Positions 45,563 to 55,492 of a DNA stretch of 64,000 nucleotides are shown here, in pieces (the first letter of the stretch is position 1; each line of letters starts with the position of its first letter). Position numbers and translations under genes: made by a program. The notes beneath the pieces were generated by a model. It saw nothing but the letters and a program-made list of their open reading frames with translations, was not told where the DNA came from and ran no database searches. The DNA comes from an uncultured bacterium (GTDB taxonomy: Bacteria > Vulcanimicrobiota > CADAWZ01): NCBI GenBank assembly GCA_949288455.1, contig CASEKF010000019.1, positions 1 through 64,000 on the forward strand. Direction: 5' to 3'.

Positions 45563-47590
45563 CTATCTATTTTTATTCACAAAAACTTTCGACGTCCATA
45601 TTAAAATTAATAAAACCAGACTTCCGACAATCCATCCGATAACTACGCTGTTGAACACTCTAATTAGCGTAATACGGATAGGAGTATGTATATGCGCGAA
45701 TGTGTCGGTAAGATCTGCGGCGCCTATAGACGCGGCCGCGATTAAAATCCAGGAAAATTTTTCCAAACAGAAAAGTCTCAAAGCGCCGAAACACATAACG
45801 GCAGGAAAACCGATAAGAAATTCTTTCAATCTAGGTCTTATCATAAGACCGCTAAGGAAAGAACGCAAAGTCAACTCTAACTTTGAAACGGCGGCTTCGG
45901 AAGCGTTTCCGGTTCTAAGCAGATAATACCCTCCGAGAATCCCGATCAAGCCTAAAAAAGCCGCATGCGCAAATTTTACGCTTTCGTCCATAAATTTTTT
46001 CAGAGTTCCCGAAATATCCCCCGGATGCGAAATCCAAGCGAGAACGACTATAATAGGAGGCAAAGCCATAATAATTTTAATGCCTCTAAACATATCGGCA
46101 TGAATATAAAACTCAGCTCCGGCAAGAAGAGTTCCTATCATAACTCCTCCGGCGGAAGCAATACAGGCCATTTTCAATAAAATAAGCGAAGATTCTTTCC
46201 ACATCCGGAACGGAGTCATTTCGCCAAGCAAACGCCTAAAAGAATCGAAATTAACGACAAGCGCAAGAATAGGAAAAACTATTCCGGCTACCAGAGCCGA
46301 AGCTTTTCTATATAAAGAAACTTGTCCCGATATTATAAAAAAGATTGAAATCAAAGCCCATAAACATATTGCGAGAAAATCTGTTTTTACATTAAAAACA
46401 CGATAAAAATTAAAAAACATTAATAATAAAACGAAAGCCGACAGAGTTCCGAAAGAAAGAATCAAAGCGCGCCAAACAGGATAAGATGACGATTTAAACG
46501 GTTCCGCCAATCCCAAGCGAAAACCTTCCGCGTCTATAACGCTTTTTATTTTAGAGATATAATTTAAATTTAATTGTTCCAAAGAATCAGTTCCGACAGA
46601 TACGGTATGCGGTCTTATATATATTATTCTAATATTTCTTTCCCTTATTCCGAGAGAATATTTCTCGACCATATCGTCAATATTAAGCTTTTTCTGCTGA
46701 GTAGGAACTATTGTCATAACTCGAACGGCATTATCGCAGGCGTTTAAAGAAAGAGACTGGATTCCCTTCTGCATAGCTTTTACGTTGGGGGACTCTATAA
46801 CTCCGAAGCGTATATGTAAAGCCTTTATAAGAGAAGCCGTATAAGAAAGATAATTAGGATATCCAAGGACGTCGTTATCTGAACCGGCGAAAATAAACTT
46901 ATCCGCGGAAAAATCGTTTTTTAAAAGTTCTATATACCGTTTTATTTTATCTTTAGAGGCGTCCTGCCTATTTTCAGGCCTTAAAATTATTCCCAACCCC
47001 AAATCCCGGCAAAATTTAATATCAGCTTTCGAAAACCCCAAGCCAAACGTTTTTTCCGCCTGTTCAAAGAGTCGGCATTCAAATATTGCCGGATCGGCAA
47101 AAGATATGGAATCAGGGCGTCGAACAAGTCTCATATCAGGATATGACAAAAAAGAAAAAGTTTCAATCTGCTCGACAGTATCTTCCGAATATACGAAAAT
47201 ATAAGTTTTATCAAGTAAAGGCGCGCCTATTTCATTTAAAAAGCCCCCGAAAACTTCATACCGAAGTTTCGCCCCCTGACAAAAAAACAGTTTGCCTCTA
47301 TCCGCTAATTTAGAGAGAGTATCCTCGGAAAAAGCGACGGAAGACAAACCGGAGGACTTGAACTTTATAAGCGTCTCTTTAAAATTTATATTTTGAGATA
47401 TGGCAAAATTATAAAGAGACGCATATTCTGCGGTAATTTCTACCGTTTTATTAGAAACTTCCTCCGCATGTCTTTGGAATAAAGCGAAGACCGCAAACAA
47501 AACGGCCGCGATCGCCGCGTAATAAAAAAAATTCTTTTTTAAGAAAGGCTCCGCGGCCTTTTTATCATTTTCATCTGAGTTGTAATTCAT
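45563..47590 (-). CDS. DUF5693-family membrane protein
   Basis: A 675-residue protein. One N-terminal membrane helix (YYAAIAAVLFAVFALF) precedes a large soluble region (about 40-360) with beta-strand/TIM-barrel-like segments such as LGLGIILRPENRQ, FIFAGSDNDVLGYPNYL and IIYIRPHTVSVGTDSLEQL. A C-terminal membrane part (about 390-670) of roughly seven segments follows. This matches DUF5693, known from Firmicutes in cell-envelope contexts with no activity assigned. It reads into the carboxypeptidase gene. Family call is good; function is unknown. Confidence 0.75.
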   Translation of the reverse strand: MNYNSDENDKKAAEPFLKKNFFYYAAIAAVLFAVFALFQRHAEEVSNKTVEITAEYASLYNFAISQNINFKETLIKFKSSGLSSVAFSEDTLSKLADRGKLFFCQGAKLRYEVFGGFLNEIGAPLLDKTYIFVYSEDTVEQIETFSFLSYPDMRLVRRPDSISFADPAIFECRLFEQAEKTFGLGFSKADIKFCRDLGLGIILRPENRQDASKDKIKRYIELLKNDFSADKFIFAGSDNDVLGYPNYLSYTASLIKALHIRFGVIESPNVKAMQKGIQSLSLNACDNAVRVMTIVPTQQKKLNIDDMVEKYSLGIRERNIRIIYIRPHTVSVGTDSLEQLNLNYISKIKSVIDAEGFRLGLAEPFKSSSYPVWRALILSFGTLSAFVLLLMFFNFYRVFNVKTDFLAICLWALISIFFIISGQVSLYRKASALVAGIVFPILALVVNFDSFRRLLGEMTPFRMWKESSLILLKMACIASAGGVMIGTLLAGAEFYIHADMFRGIKIIMALPPIIVVLAWISHPGDISGTLKKFMDESVKFAHAAFLGLIGILGGYYLLRTGNASEAAVSKLELTLRSFLSGLMIRPRLKEFLIGFPAVMCFGALRLFCLEKFSWILIAAASIGAADLTDTFAHIHTPIRITLIRVFNSVVIGWIVGSLVLLILIWTSKVFVNKNR

Positions 47591-47833
47591 AAATTAATTA
47601 TCCATACTTTACTTAAATATCAATATTGAAAACATCAAAAACGACATTATAACTCGCGCTAACGCGGATATTTAAACATATTTATAAGCGTTGCTTTAAC
47701 TCTATATAGGTAAATGGCAAAAATATATTTTACGTCTTACGCGGCCTAAAATACGTATAAAATTACTCGGACGTTCATATTTTTCAAAGCTAAAAACGTT
47801 ATCTAATTCTTTAAATTTTTAGCGCGGCTTAAA

Positions 47834-48787
47834 TTATTTTTTCCGACTTTTGAAAGTTTTTGAAAATTTATCTTTAGCAAAATTATAAATTTCTTGCAGC
47901 TCCTGAGAGGTTAAAATTTTTCTGTCTCTATAAAATCTCTTAGCCGCTACTCCGACGGCATAAGTTCCGGAAAAAGCAATCGAAGATTTTATTAACGGGC
48001 CTACTACCGGCGCTAATCCCGAAACAAATCTAGACAAAGCCTTCCAACCGAACGAAGTTGCCAAAATCGGCCATAGCTCCGTCATCCTGGCCAGCAAATC
48101 CATTTCTGATCCGTAAATTCCGGCTACCCTCATTCCCAGCCTAACTTGATTCGCCGTTAAAATAACGGTTTCTCCCGGGACTCCTAAAACTCCGGCTATA
48201 GGGCCTATCACGGGCAAATTGGGCGGAATGGAAGAAATTAGAGCGATACCCGCGTTATCGCGCGACATATTCATTATTATATCGTCGGCAATGTAATCCC
48301 TTAACCCCGGATAAAGTCTGGCGGCGGCAAAAGAGCTTTTCCCCAAATTTCTGATGAAACGCTCTATAAAATCTTTTTCCGATTTGTACCATATGGGTTT
48401 TCTAAGGGCCATTTTGTAAAAAAGAGACGTTACGTTTTCTTTGGTTAAAGAATCGTTTTCAGCGCGTATGCAGCATAATATCTTTTTTCTGGCCACGGGA
48501 GGAATTATCTTAAATATAGAGCTTAAACCTTTGATATCGATAATCGAATCGTCCAGAAAAAAAAGAGAAAACGAAGACTGTCTTATTCTTTCGCACTCCT
48601 GAGGAGTCTTAGGGAAAGAATGAATTTTAATTTCAGCGGAAGGCATAATGATAGAAGCCGCCGCAAACGCGGTTATTTCATCGCCGAAAAATTCCAATGT
48701 TACGGGCGTATTGAATTCGTTTTCCAAATCGTTCATAGAAAAATGAGTTTTAAATATATTAAGAAGATCGCCCAAATTTATACTCAT
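47834..48787 (-). CDS. DUF697/YcjF-like membrane-associated protein
   Basis: A 317-residue protein; ATG at 48787 is preferred to a TTG three codons earlier. The N-terminal half is a soluble domain (FLDDSIIDIKGLSSIFKII...) and the C-terminal half has the DUF697 pattern: VLGVPGETVILTANQVRLGMRVAGIYG, then WKALSRFVSGLAPVVGPLIKSSIAFSGTYAVGVAAKRF. DUF697 is usually fused to or next to a GTPase; no GTPase is nearby, so this is a stand-alone copy. A 243-bp gap to the DUF5693 gene holds nothing I can name. Confidence 0.6.
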   Translation of the reverse strand: MSINLGDLLNIFKTHFSMNDLENEFNTPVTLEFFGDEITAFAAASIIMPSAEIKIHSFPKTPQECERIRQSSFSLFFLDDSIIDIKGLSSIFKIIPPVARKKILCCIRAENDSLTKENVTSLFYKMALRKPIWYKSEKDFIERFIRNLGKSSFAAARLYPGLRDYIADDIIMNMSRDNAGIALISSIPPNLPVIGPIAGVLGVPGETVILTANQVRLGMRVAGIYGSEMDLLARMTELWPILATSFGWKALSRFVSGLAPVVGPLIKSSIAFSGTYAVGVAAKRFYRDRKILTSQELQEIYNFAKDKFSKTFKSRKK

Positions 48788-48885
48788 AATAATCAACAGC
48801 CTCCTTATATAATATTATACGAAACTAAACGTAATATCTAGCGTAACCGGACCAAATGCGAGCCGCGCTACAAAATAAGAAAAGA

Positions 48886-48921
48886 ACGCGCCTTGATTTT
48901 ATTCACCAAAACAAAGCGCGT
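48886..48921 (-). terminator. Terminator after thrS
   Basis: ACGCGCTTTG (48921-48912) pairs with CAAGGCGCGT (48895-48886) on the minus strand with one G-U pair. T-rich sequence follows. It lies about 35 bp past the thrS stop. Confidence 0.65.
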
Positions 48922-48957
48922 CCCTACTAAGAATTCTTCTGAAAATGACGACTTTAT

Positions 48958-50874
48958 CTAAATTTTGTCCAATATTTCCGCTTTAATTTTGGAGATAAAG
49001 ACTTCTAAAGGCATAGTTCCAATATTTCCGGCTTTTCTATGTCTTACGGAAACTGTCCCTGACGAAGATTCCTGTTCTCCTACGACTACCATATAAGGTA
49101 TTTTTTCTAATTGAGCTCTTTTTATCTTAGCGTTGATCTTCTCGTTTCTGTCGTCAAGTTTAACTCTTGCTCCGCCTGCGGCAAGAGCGTCTCTTACGGA
49201 ACGAGCATAATCGTTATATTTTTCGGTTATAGGAGTCACTACGGCCTGAACGGGACAAAGCCATAACGGAAAAGCTCCGCCGTAATGTTCCGTCAGACAT
49301 CCCATAAAGCGCTCCATAGATCCAAGAAGAGCTCTATGAACCATATAAACTAAATGCTCTTTGCCGTCGGCCCCTTTATACTTGACGTCAAATCTGCCGG
49401 GAAGGTTAAAATCGAACTGTACGGTAGGCCCCTGCCAGTTTCTTCCGAGAGCGTCTTTAATTTTTATATCTATCTTAGGTCCGTAGAACACTGCTCCCCC
49501 CTCGTCGAGGACATAAGGCAGACCGGCCGCTTCAAGAGCTTTCGCAAGCGTAGATTCAGCCCTATCCCAATCCTCGGAAGTTCCGGCATATTTTTCAGGC
49601 CTCGTCGCAAGATTGATCTCATACTCCTTGAATCCGAAAGTTTCCATAAGAAAAATCGCGAAATTGACGCAATTCATCATTTCTTCTTCCAGCTGTTCAT
49701 GGGAGCAGAAAATATGCGCGTCATCCTGAGTAAAACCTCTGACTCTCAAAAGCCCATGAAGAGCTCCCGAACGCTCGTATCTATAAACGGTGCCTAATTC
49801 GGCAAATCTAACCGGCAGTTCCTTATACGAACGAGGACGAGAATTATAAATCATAATATGGAACGGGCAATTCATCGGCTTAAGAATATATTGCTGGCCG
49901 TCTATGTCGATCGGCCTATACATATTTTCGTTATAAAAATCCCAATGACCGGATTTTTTCCACAGATCTATTCTCGCTATATGAGGAGTATAAACAAGCT
50001 CATATCCTCTTTTAAGATGCTCGTTCTTCCAGAAATCTTCTATCGTCTTTCTAATAAAAGCTCCGTTGGGATGCCAATATACAAGTCCGGGGCCTCCGTT
50101 TTCATAAAATCCGAAAAGATCCAACTCTTTTCCAAGTTTTCTGTGATCGCGCTTTTTAGCTTCTTCAAGGCGCGCTATATATTCGTTCAATGACTTTTTA
50201 TCGTCAAAAGCCGTTCCGTATATGCGCTGTAACATTTCTCGGTTTTCGTCTCCTCGCCAATAAGCCCCCGCGATAGATAAAAGTTTAAATTCCTTTATGC
50301 CTGCGGTAGAAGGGATATGAGGGCCCGCGCAAAGATCTGAAAAATCGCCGCAGGAATATATGCTTACCTCTTCGGCGTCTATATTTCCGGCTAACTCGGC
50401 TTTATATTTTTCGCCTTTCTCTTCAAAAAGCTTTATCGCTTCTTCCTTTTTGATCATAGTCTTTTTAAAAGGAAAATTCTGAGCGATAATTTTTCTCATT
50501 TCACGTTCAATTTTATCTAAATCTTCAGGAACGAAAGCTTCTTCTTTATCAAAGTCATAATAGAAGCCGTTCTCAATTGAAGGGCCTATCGCTACTTTCA
50601 CTTCCGGAAAAAGTTTAGTTACCGCCGCGGCCATAACGTGAGAAGCGCTATGCCTTATTACGGCCAAACCGTCCGGTTCGTCGGCAAAAACCATTTCGAC
50701 TACGGAATCTTCGCCTGCGGAAGAAGACAAATCTACAATACGCCCGTTAATTCTTGCCGCTACGCATTTTTTCAAACTCTGCCGATCAAAATTTTTAAAA
50801 CATTCAAAACAAGATATCTCGCAATTTTCAAGTTCTTTAGATTCTCCGCTTCGCGGATTTACAATTTTTATCAT
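48958..50874 (-). CDS. thrS: Threonyl-tRNA synthetase
   Basis: A 638-residue class II synthetase. The N-terminal TGS-like domain (MIKIVNPRSGESKELENCEIS) is followed by the editing domain with HSASHVMAAA and the zinc/editing HxxxH set. Motif 2 region: FAELGTVYRYERSGALHGLLRVRGFTQDDAHIF. Motif 3 region: MVHRALLGSMERFMGCL. C-terminal anticodon-binding domain: LWLCPVQAVVTPI. Length and all motifs are normal. ATG at 50874 has AGAGAGG upstream. The leader at 50890-50959 is structured and may regulate it. Confidence 0.97.
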   Translation of the reverse strand: MIKIVNPRSGESKELENCEISCFECFKNFDRQSLKKCVAARINGRIVDLSSSAGEDSVVEMVFADEPDGLAVIRHSASHVMAAAVTKLFPEVKVAIGPSIENGFYYDFDKEEAFVPEDLDKIEREMRKIIAQNFPFKKTMIKKEEAIKLFEEKGEKYKAELAGNIDAEEVSIYSCGDFSDLCAGPHIPSTAGIKEFKLLSIAGAYWRGDENREMLQRIYGTAFDDKKSLNEYIARLEEAKKRDHRKLGKELDLFGFYENGGPGLVYWHPNGAFIRKTIEDFWKNEHLKRGYELVYTPHIARIDLWKKSGHWDFYNENMYRPIDIDGQQYILKPMNCPFHIMIYNSRPRSYKELPVRFAELGTVYRYERSGALHGLLRVRGFTQDDAHIFCSHEQLEEEMMNCVNFAIFLMETFGFKEYEINLATRPEKYAGTSEDWDRAESTLAKALEAAGLPYVLDEGGAVFYGPKIDIKIKDALGRNWQGPTVQFDFNLPGRFDVKYKGADGKEHLVYMVHRALLGSMERFMGCLTEHYGGAFPLWLCPVQAVVTPITEKYNDYARSVRDALAAGGARVKLDDRNEKINAKIKRAQLEKIPYMVVVGEQESSSGTVSVRHRKAGNIGTMPLEVFISKIKAEILDKI

Positions 50875-50889
50875 TATGTAATCCTCTCT

Positions 50890-50959
50890 AAAGGGTTATA
50901 TCTATGACTGTCATAAATGGCAGTCTGGTAATATTCTGTTTAAGTTCCTTAAACCCTTT
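50890..50959 (-). promoter_or_regulatory. Structured leader of thrS
   Basis: On the minus strand, AAAGGGTT (50959-50952) can pair with AACCCTTT (50897-50890) right before the ribosome site. Inside are GTTTAAG-GAA-CTTAAAC (50954-50938) and GACTGcCATttATGaCAGTC (50925-50906). This could form a three-way junction that occludes or exposes the ribosome site. E. coli thrS controls itself through leader hairpins, so this is a plausible analogue. No T-box is present. Confidence 0.5.
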
Positions 50960-51000
50960 AAAAGCTATAAAGACTCAAGATAGCTCCGGCTTATTTGAGA

Positions 51001-51028
51001 TTGACAACATTGAACGCTTTGTTATAAT
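51001..51028 (+). promoter_or_regulatory. Consensus promoter upstream of the esterase gene
   Basis: TTGACA (51001-51006), 16 bases, TATAAT (51023-51028), both perfect. It faces the esterase but leaves a leader of about 250 bases; no frame in that leader looks like a gene. Confidence 0.65.
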
Positions 51029-51284
51029 TAATAATTATGCTAAAATATCCAAGTTCTAGCCGAGACTTTCTATAATGAATATCACGTCGAGGACTAACGC
51101 CTCCGAAGATACTACGCAAAATTAATACAACCCAATACGACACTACGATCTTCTTTAAAGTTTTATTACGGATAAAAATTAAATTTGACATATAGCTGAT
51201 TGCGGAAAATTGTACCGTTCAATAGTAATATTTTTAGACAAAAATTACATAAATTTAAATACGCAAATTTTAAGGAGAAAAAAA

Positions 51285-51998
51285 ATGGCTTCTTCAGTCT
51301 ATCATAAATCGTTTTATTCGCCGTCTCTTAAATCTGAAAAAAGATACTGTATATACCTTCCGGACTCATATTTTCACAGAGAAGATTTAAGATATTCGGT
51401 TTTATATCTTCTTCCGGGACTTATGGACTACGAGGTTACCTGGTTTGAAAAAGGAAGAGTTAAGGAACATATGGATTCTCTTGTTTACGACGGTAAAATC
51501 GGAGAATATATCATCGTATCGGCAGATAAAGACGACGCAGCTTTAGACATAAACAGAAAAAAGGAATTTTCGGAGTATCTCGCAAAAGATTTAAAAGGGC
51601 ATATAGACTTTGAATATAGAACTATTCCAATGAGAAAACACTGCGGCATCGAAGGTCTGTCTCTAGGAGCAAGCTGGTCAGTTCATATGGGTATCAATTA
51701 CCCCGAAATATATTCTTCTATAGGAGCGCTAAGCGGAGGTTACGGAGACGAAATTTACTCTAAAATATGGGAAACCCGGCTAAAACTTCATAATCTAGGC
51801 ATGAGGTTTAGAGTCGGAGTAGGAACTTGGGAACCTGAATTTATTCCGGGCAACGAAAGATTTGTAAATTTTATGAGAGATCTTGGATTTTATTGCGAGC
51901 TGGAAAAAACTGAAGGGCCTCATGACTGGCCTTTATGGGAAAAACAAATATACAACTCTTTACAATTCCATTATTATTCTTTCAATCACCAGGCTTAG
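51285..51998 (+). CDS. Esterase of the esterase D-like family
   Basis: A 237-residue alpha/beta hydrolase; ATG at 51285 has AAGGAG upstream and the longer frame has none. The nucleophile motif is GLSLGA (Ser in GxSxG) in KHCGIEGLSLGASWSVHMG. RYSVLYLLPGLMDYEVTW and late GPHDWPLWEKQ supply the likely oxyanion and catalytic His. This is the esterase D/putative feruloyl esterase family; no signal peptide. It is a single gene upstream of the FAD oxidoreductase (about 100 bp). Substrate unknown. Confidence 0.85.
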   Translation: MASSVYHKSFYSPSLKSEKRYCIYLPDSYFHREDLRYSVLYLLPGLMDYEVTWFEKGRVKEHMDSLVYDGKIGEYIIVSADKDDAALDINRKKEFSEYLAKDLKGHIDFEYRTIPMRKHCGIEGLSLGASWSVHMGINYPEIYSSIGALSGGYGDEIYSKIWETRLKLHNLGMRFRVGVGTWEPEFIPGNERFVNFMRDLGFYCELEKTEGPHDWPLWEKQIYNSLQFHYYSFNHQA

Positions 51999-52100
51999 TC
52001 TAACTATATAATTAACGAAATCGCGTTCAAATTAAAATTCTATATCGGATATATCGTAATCCCTTAATATTAACCTTGTTTAACGTTAGCGGAGGAATAA

Positions 52101-53276
52101 GTGAGATATATAATAATCGGTTGCGGAACAGCCGGAAGTTCCGCTGCGGAACAAATCAGAAAAAACGACCCGGAAGGAGAGATAAATATCTTTACTAAAG
52201 AAAATTATCCTCTCTATTACAGGCCAGGATTAACGGAAATCATCGCCGGTAACGCTTCCGCAGATAAAATTATACTTAAAAAGCAAGAATGGTACGAGAC
52301 AAAAAATATAAATCTTCACAAAGATATTTTTATAAAACGCGTAGATCCGGTCAAAAAATTAATATTTTCCGAGAACGAAAGTTATTCTTTCGATAAACTC
52401 CTACTGGCCTGCGGAGCCGAATGCCGTATTCCTCCTATTCCTAACTGCGAAGCCGCGGCCGATAAAATTTATACGCTCCGAGAACTAAACGACGCGAACA
52501 ATATTCTTAACGCCGTTAAAAACAAAGAAAACGTATTAATTATGGGAGGCGGCTTGCTAGGAATAGAAACGGCTTACGGTTTAGCGCAAAAAGGCTGTAA
52601 AACGTTAATATGCGAATATTCGAAATGCCTTCTTTCACGACAATTATCAGAAGACGCAAGCAGAATATTGCAAAATTTAATTTCCGAAAAAGGAATTCAA
52701 ATCAAAACCGGCTCCGGCTTAAGCAAAATTGAACGAAACGGCGATAAATTAACAATAACCCTAACCGACGGAGACTCGTTCGACGCTAAAATAATAATAG
52801 TTTCGGCAGGAATAAACCCCAGAAAATTTTTAGCGGAGCAAGCCGGACTTAAAACTAATAGAGGAATAATCGTCGACTCTTGTATGAGAACTTCGATCGA
52901 AGACGTCTACGCGGCCGGCGACGCGGCGGAATATTCAGGCGAAATTCAGGGATTATGGACTATAGCGTCGGAACAGGGAAAAATTGCCGGAAACAATATG
53001 AGCGGCATCGCTAAAAAGTACGTTCCCGTCGTCGCCTCCCATAAATTGAAAACAGCCGGAATCGAATTAGTATCGATAGGCGGAGCGTCCGAATCATGCG
53101 ATAGTCAGACAATTTATAAGACTAATACGAAAACTTTTCTTAAAGCCTTTATAAAAGAAGGCATAATTCAAGGAGCATGCATGATCGGAGAAACGGATAA
53201 ATACAGAGAAATTGAAAAAGCTATTAAAAATAAAATGTCTTTTAATTCCGTAAAGGACGTTTTTACTTTAAAGTAA
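52101..53276 (+). CDS. FAD-dependent NAD(P)H oxidoreductase
   Basis: A 391-residue pyridine-nucleotide-disulfide-type flavoprotein without a CxxxxC redox disulfide. GTG at 52101 has GGAGGA upstream. The first Rossmann motif is IIGCGTAGSSAAEQ, the second LIMGGGLLGIETA, and the C-terminal FAD motif is DVYAAGDAAEY. It resembles the NirB N-terminal/rubredoxin reductase group that moves electrons to small redox proteins. PLYYRPGLTEIIAG replaces the usual Cys region. It may support the two membrane proteins downstream, but their role is unknown. Confidence 0.88.
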   Translation: MRYIIIGCGTAGSSAAEQIRKNDPEGEINIFTKENYPLYYRPGLTEIIAGNASADKIILKKQEWYETKNINLHKDIFIKRVDPVKKLIFSENESYSFDKLLLACGAECRIPPIPNCEAAADKIYTLRELNDANNILNAVKNKENVLIMGGGLLGIETAYGLAQKGCKTLICEYSKCLLSRQLSEDASRILQNLISEKGIQIKTGSGLSKIERNGDKLTITLTDGDSFDAKIIIVSAGINPRKFLAEQAGLKTNRGIIVDSCMRTSIEDVYAAGDAAEYSGEIQGLWTIASEQGKIAGNNMSGIAKKYVPVVASHKLKTAGIELVSIGGASESCDSQTIYKTNTKTFLKAFIKEGIIQGACMIGETDKYREIEKAIKNKMSFNSVKDVFTLK

Positions 53277-53345
53277 AACGCAGAGTCTTCAATCGCTACG
53301 CGAATATAACATACAAGTTTTAAAATAAAAAATAAGGAGGACGGA

Positions 53346-54713
53346 ATGGCATTAAAAGTCTCATTCCCATTATTCCTTCAAACGCTCGGAGCGAGTCTTA
53401 TTCTCACATTATTCAAACCGGCGTATGCGTTTACGAAAATAGTAAAAACAATACAAACAAACGAAGGTCCGGTAGATAAAATCATTTTCGACGGATTTGA
53501 TCCCGCTTGGTATCCTTTGGAACTTTTCATAGCGATAACGTTGATCGTCGCTTTATATTTCTTTATAAAAGACTTTAATACAATAGTAACGCCGCCTAAA
53601 GAGCAAAAGCAAGACTGTTTTTACATTAAAGACTTACAAGGCGGCAACTTACCGAAAGATACCGGCGAGCCGAAGACTTCAATCTCTAACGGCATGATAA
53701 ACGTAAGGAATACGGATCCTGATTTTTCGGCTATTCGGCTGATTAATCAAACCGACAAAATGTATTTGGCAAGCGTAGAATCAAGAACAAACTTGAACTG
53801 GAACGGCTTAAAATTTACGATTCCTTATAATCTATGTCTTAAAATGCAAAAAAGCAAAATTGATCTGTCTCAATCTACTCCCTTAGCTCCGGAACTTATC
53901 GATATTCAAAGCTATAATACCGGAGCTGAAAAAGCGGTTCTAAAATTTAAATCTTTGCTCAATAAAGAAGAGAACATTCAAGAAAACTCCATATACGAAG
54001 AAGTTTGGACATTTGAAAGATTCAAAGGAGCAACCTCTAAACATTCGCATGACATGTCGTCATGCCCTTCCTGCGGAAGTAAGGACGAACCGGATATGGA
54101 CGGCCTATGTCCAAGCTGTCAAAAAAACGTATTAACCGGCAAGTTTGGCTGGACGCTTACGCAGATAGACTCTAAATATTCAACTTCAACCGAGGAGTAC
54201 AAACCGCAATTATTTTTAAAAGCGACGGACACCTTGGAAAGAACCGTAATGCAAAATAAAATACAGCTTCAAAGAGACGCGCTCATCAAACAAAATCCTG
54301 CTTTTAACGAGGAAAAGCTAAAAGAAATCGCCGCTGAAAGCATCATGGGATATTATAACAACCTTATCGGCGATTCTCCGGTAAACGGCGGCATGGAAAA
54401 TATATGCGACGAATTCTGTCTTAGAGATTTTTACTTAAGTCAATCTTTACTTAAAGACGAAAGAGATAAATTTCAAATAGCCGATATCAATATTATAGAT
54501 ATCAAAACGGTCAGGATCCTGCCCGATTCGTCTTTTACCGTAATAACCTTCAGAGTCATAGGTCAAATTAAATTAACTTCTAAACCCAAAACTTCCTCTA
54601 AACAGTCAGATACCAAAACGATTTTTTCGAATTACGTAACGTTTGCGTCTCCAACAGGAGCCGAATCTTGGAAAATGTATTCGATCTCGAAAGACAACAC
54701 ATATATTCCGTAA
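53346..54713 (+). CDS. Membrane protein with zinc ribbon
   Basis: A 455-residue protein. It has two N-terminal membrane helices (about 8-28 with a signal-like start; about 60-78, LFIAITLIVALYFF). The middle soluble part carries a zinc ribbon CPSCGSKDEPDMDGLCPSC (about 240). The C-terminal part after residue 280 looks alpha/beta (ISKDNTY end, KTVRILPDSSFTVITFRVIG) and faintly like Tim44-type import domains, which I would not insist on. ATG at 53346 has AAGGAGG. It is followed 12 bp later by the DUF3592 gene, so both are one operon. Confidence 0.6.
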   Translation: MALKVSFPLFLQTLGASLILTLFKPAYAFTKIVKTIQTNEGPVDKIIFDGFDPAWYPLELFIAITLIVALYFFIKDFNTIVTPPKEQKQDCFYIKDLQGGNLPKDTGEPKTSISNGMINVRNTDPDFSAIRLINQTDKMYLASVESRTNLNWNGLKFTIPYNLCLKMQKSKIDLSQSTPLAPELIDIQSYNTGAEKAVLKFKSLLNKEENIQENSIYEEVWTFERFKGATSKHSHDMSSCPSCGSKDEPDMDGLCPSCQKNVLTGKFGWTLTQIDSKYSTSTEEYKPQLFLKATDTLERTVMQNKIQLQRDALIKQNPAFNEEKLKEIAAESIMGYYNNLIGDSPVNGGMENICDEFCLRDFYLSQSLLKDERDKFQIADINIIDIKTVRILPDSSFTVITFRVIGQIKLTSKPKTSSKQSDTKTIFSNYVTFASPTGAESWKMYSISKDNTYIP

Positions 54714-54725
54714 AGGATCTTGCGT

Positions 54726-55235
54726 ATGCTTAGAAAATATATAACTACCGCCGTGGCGGTCACAGGCTTACTTGCAATAACGTTTTTATTTATGGCAAAA
54801 AGTTTAAAAACTTGGCAAGAAAATTCTTGGGCTACAACTACGGGACGGATAATAAGCTCCGATATAACTAAATCGATAACTAAATCGACGGTAAGCGAAA
54901 TGTCCGAACAAAGATATTGCCCTGCGATAACATACTCTTACGCAGTTAAAGACAAAACCTATGAAAGCGCCATAATAGACGACACGGAAGAAATAATGAC
55001 ATTTTTAAACAGGCAAGAAGGTCTGAAGTTTGTGCGGCAATATCCTATCGGTAAAGAAATTACGGTATACTATAAAAAATATAATCCTCAAATATCGGCC
55101 TTAAAAATTACGACTACGGAAAGACCTACGAGAATCGCAATTTCAACCGTCTTATTTATTTTAGCCGTTTATATCTCGATAAGCGCCTTGTCTTCGGATA
55201 AAACAAAAAACGATTCGGTAAAATCGAAGACTTAA
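54726..55235 (+). CDS. DUF3592-like membrane protein
   Basis: A 169-residue protein with an N-terminal (about 8-28) and a C-terminal (about 135-155) membrane helix around a soluble beta domain. The beta domain has WATTTGRIISSDI, YCPAITYSYAVKDKTYES and PIGKEITVYYKKYNP, the DUF3592 pattern. ATG at 54726 has AAGGA upstream; the TTG two codons earlier is not used. It is the second gene of a unit with the zinc-ribbon protein. Family function is unknown. Confidence 0.7.
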   Translation: MLRKYITTAVAVTGLLAITFLFMAKSLKTWQENSWATTTGRIISSDITKSITKSTVSEMSEQRYCPAITYSYAVKDKTYESAIIDDTEEIMTFLNRQEGLKFVRQYPIGKEITVYYKKYNPQISALKITTTERPTRIAISTVLFILAVYISISALSSDKTKNDSVKSKT

Positions 55236-55492
55236 GCGATAAAAAATCTGAAGAAATTTTCGCAAATACCGCGTCTCAATTAATTTCTTTGAAATTTCCA
55301 TATACAAGAAATATACGGATTTAAATTATTAATTTAACTTCGCGGCGAAATCGACGCTAAACCTTACGACTTATAAAATCTAATTTAAGTCAAGCGCGCC
55401 ACATAAAAAACGACGATTATAAAAGTTTACGGTTTTATTCATAAACGCTATCTGCCAAAAGATTAGAAAAAATATCTCGCAAAGCGTTTCTG

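Noticed and set aside
50875-51000. T-box leader for thrS
   Set aside because: No T-box consensus or terminator/antiterminator is present; the stems described separately fit better.
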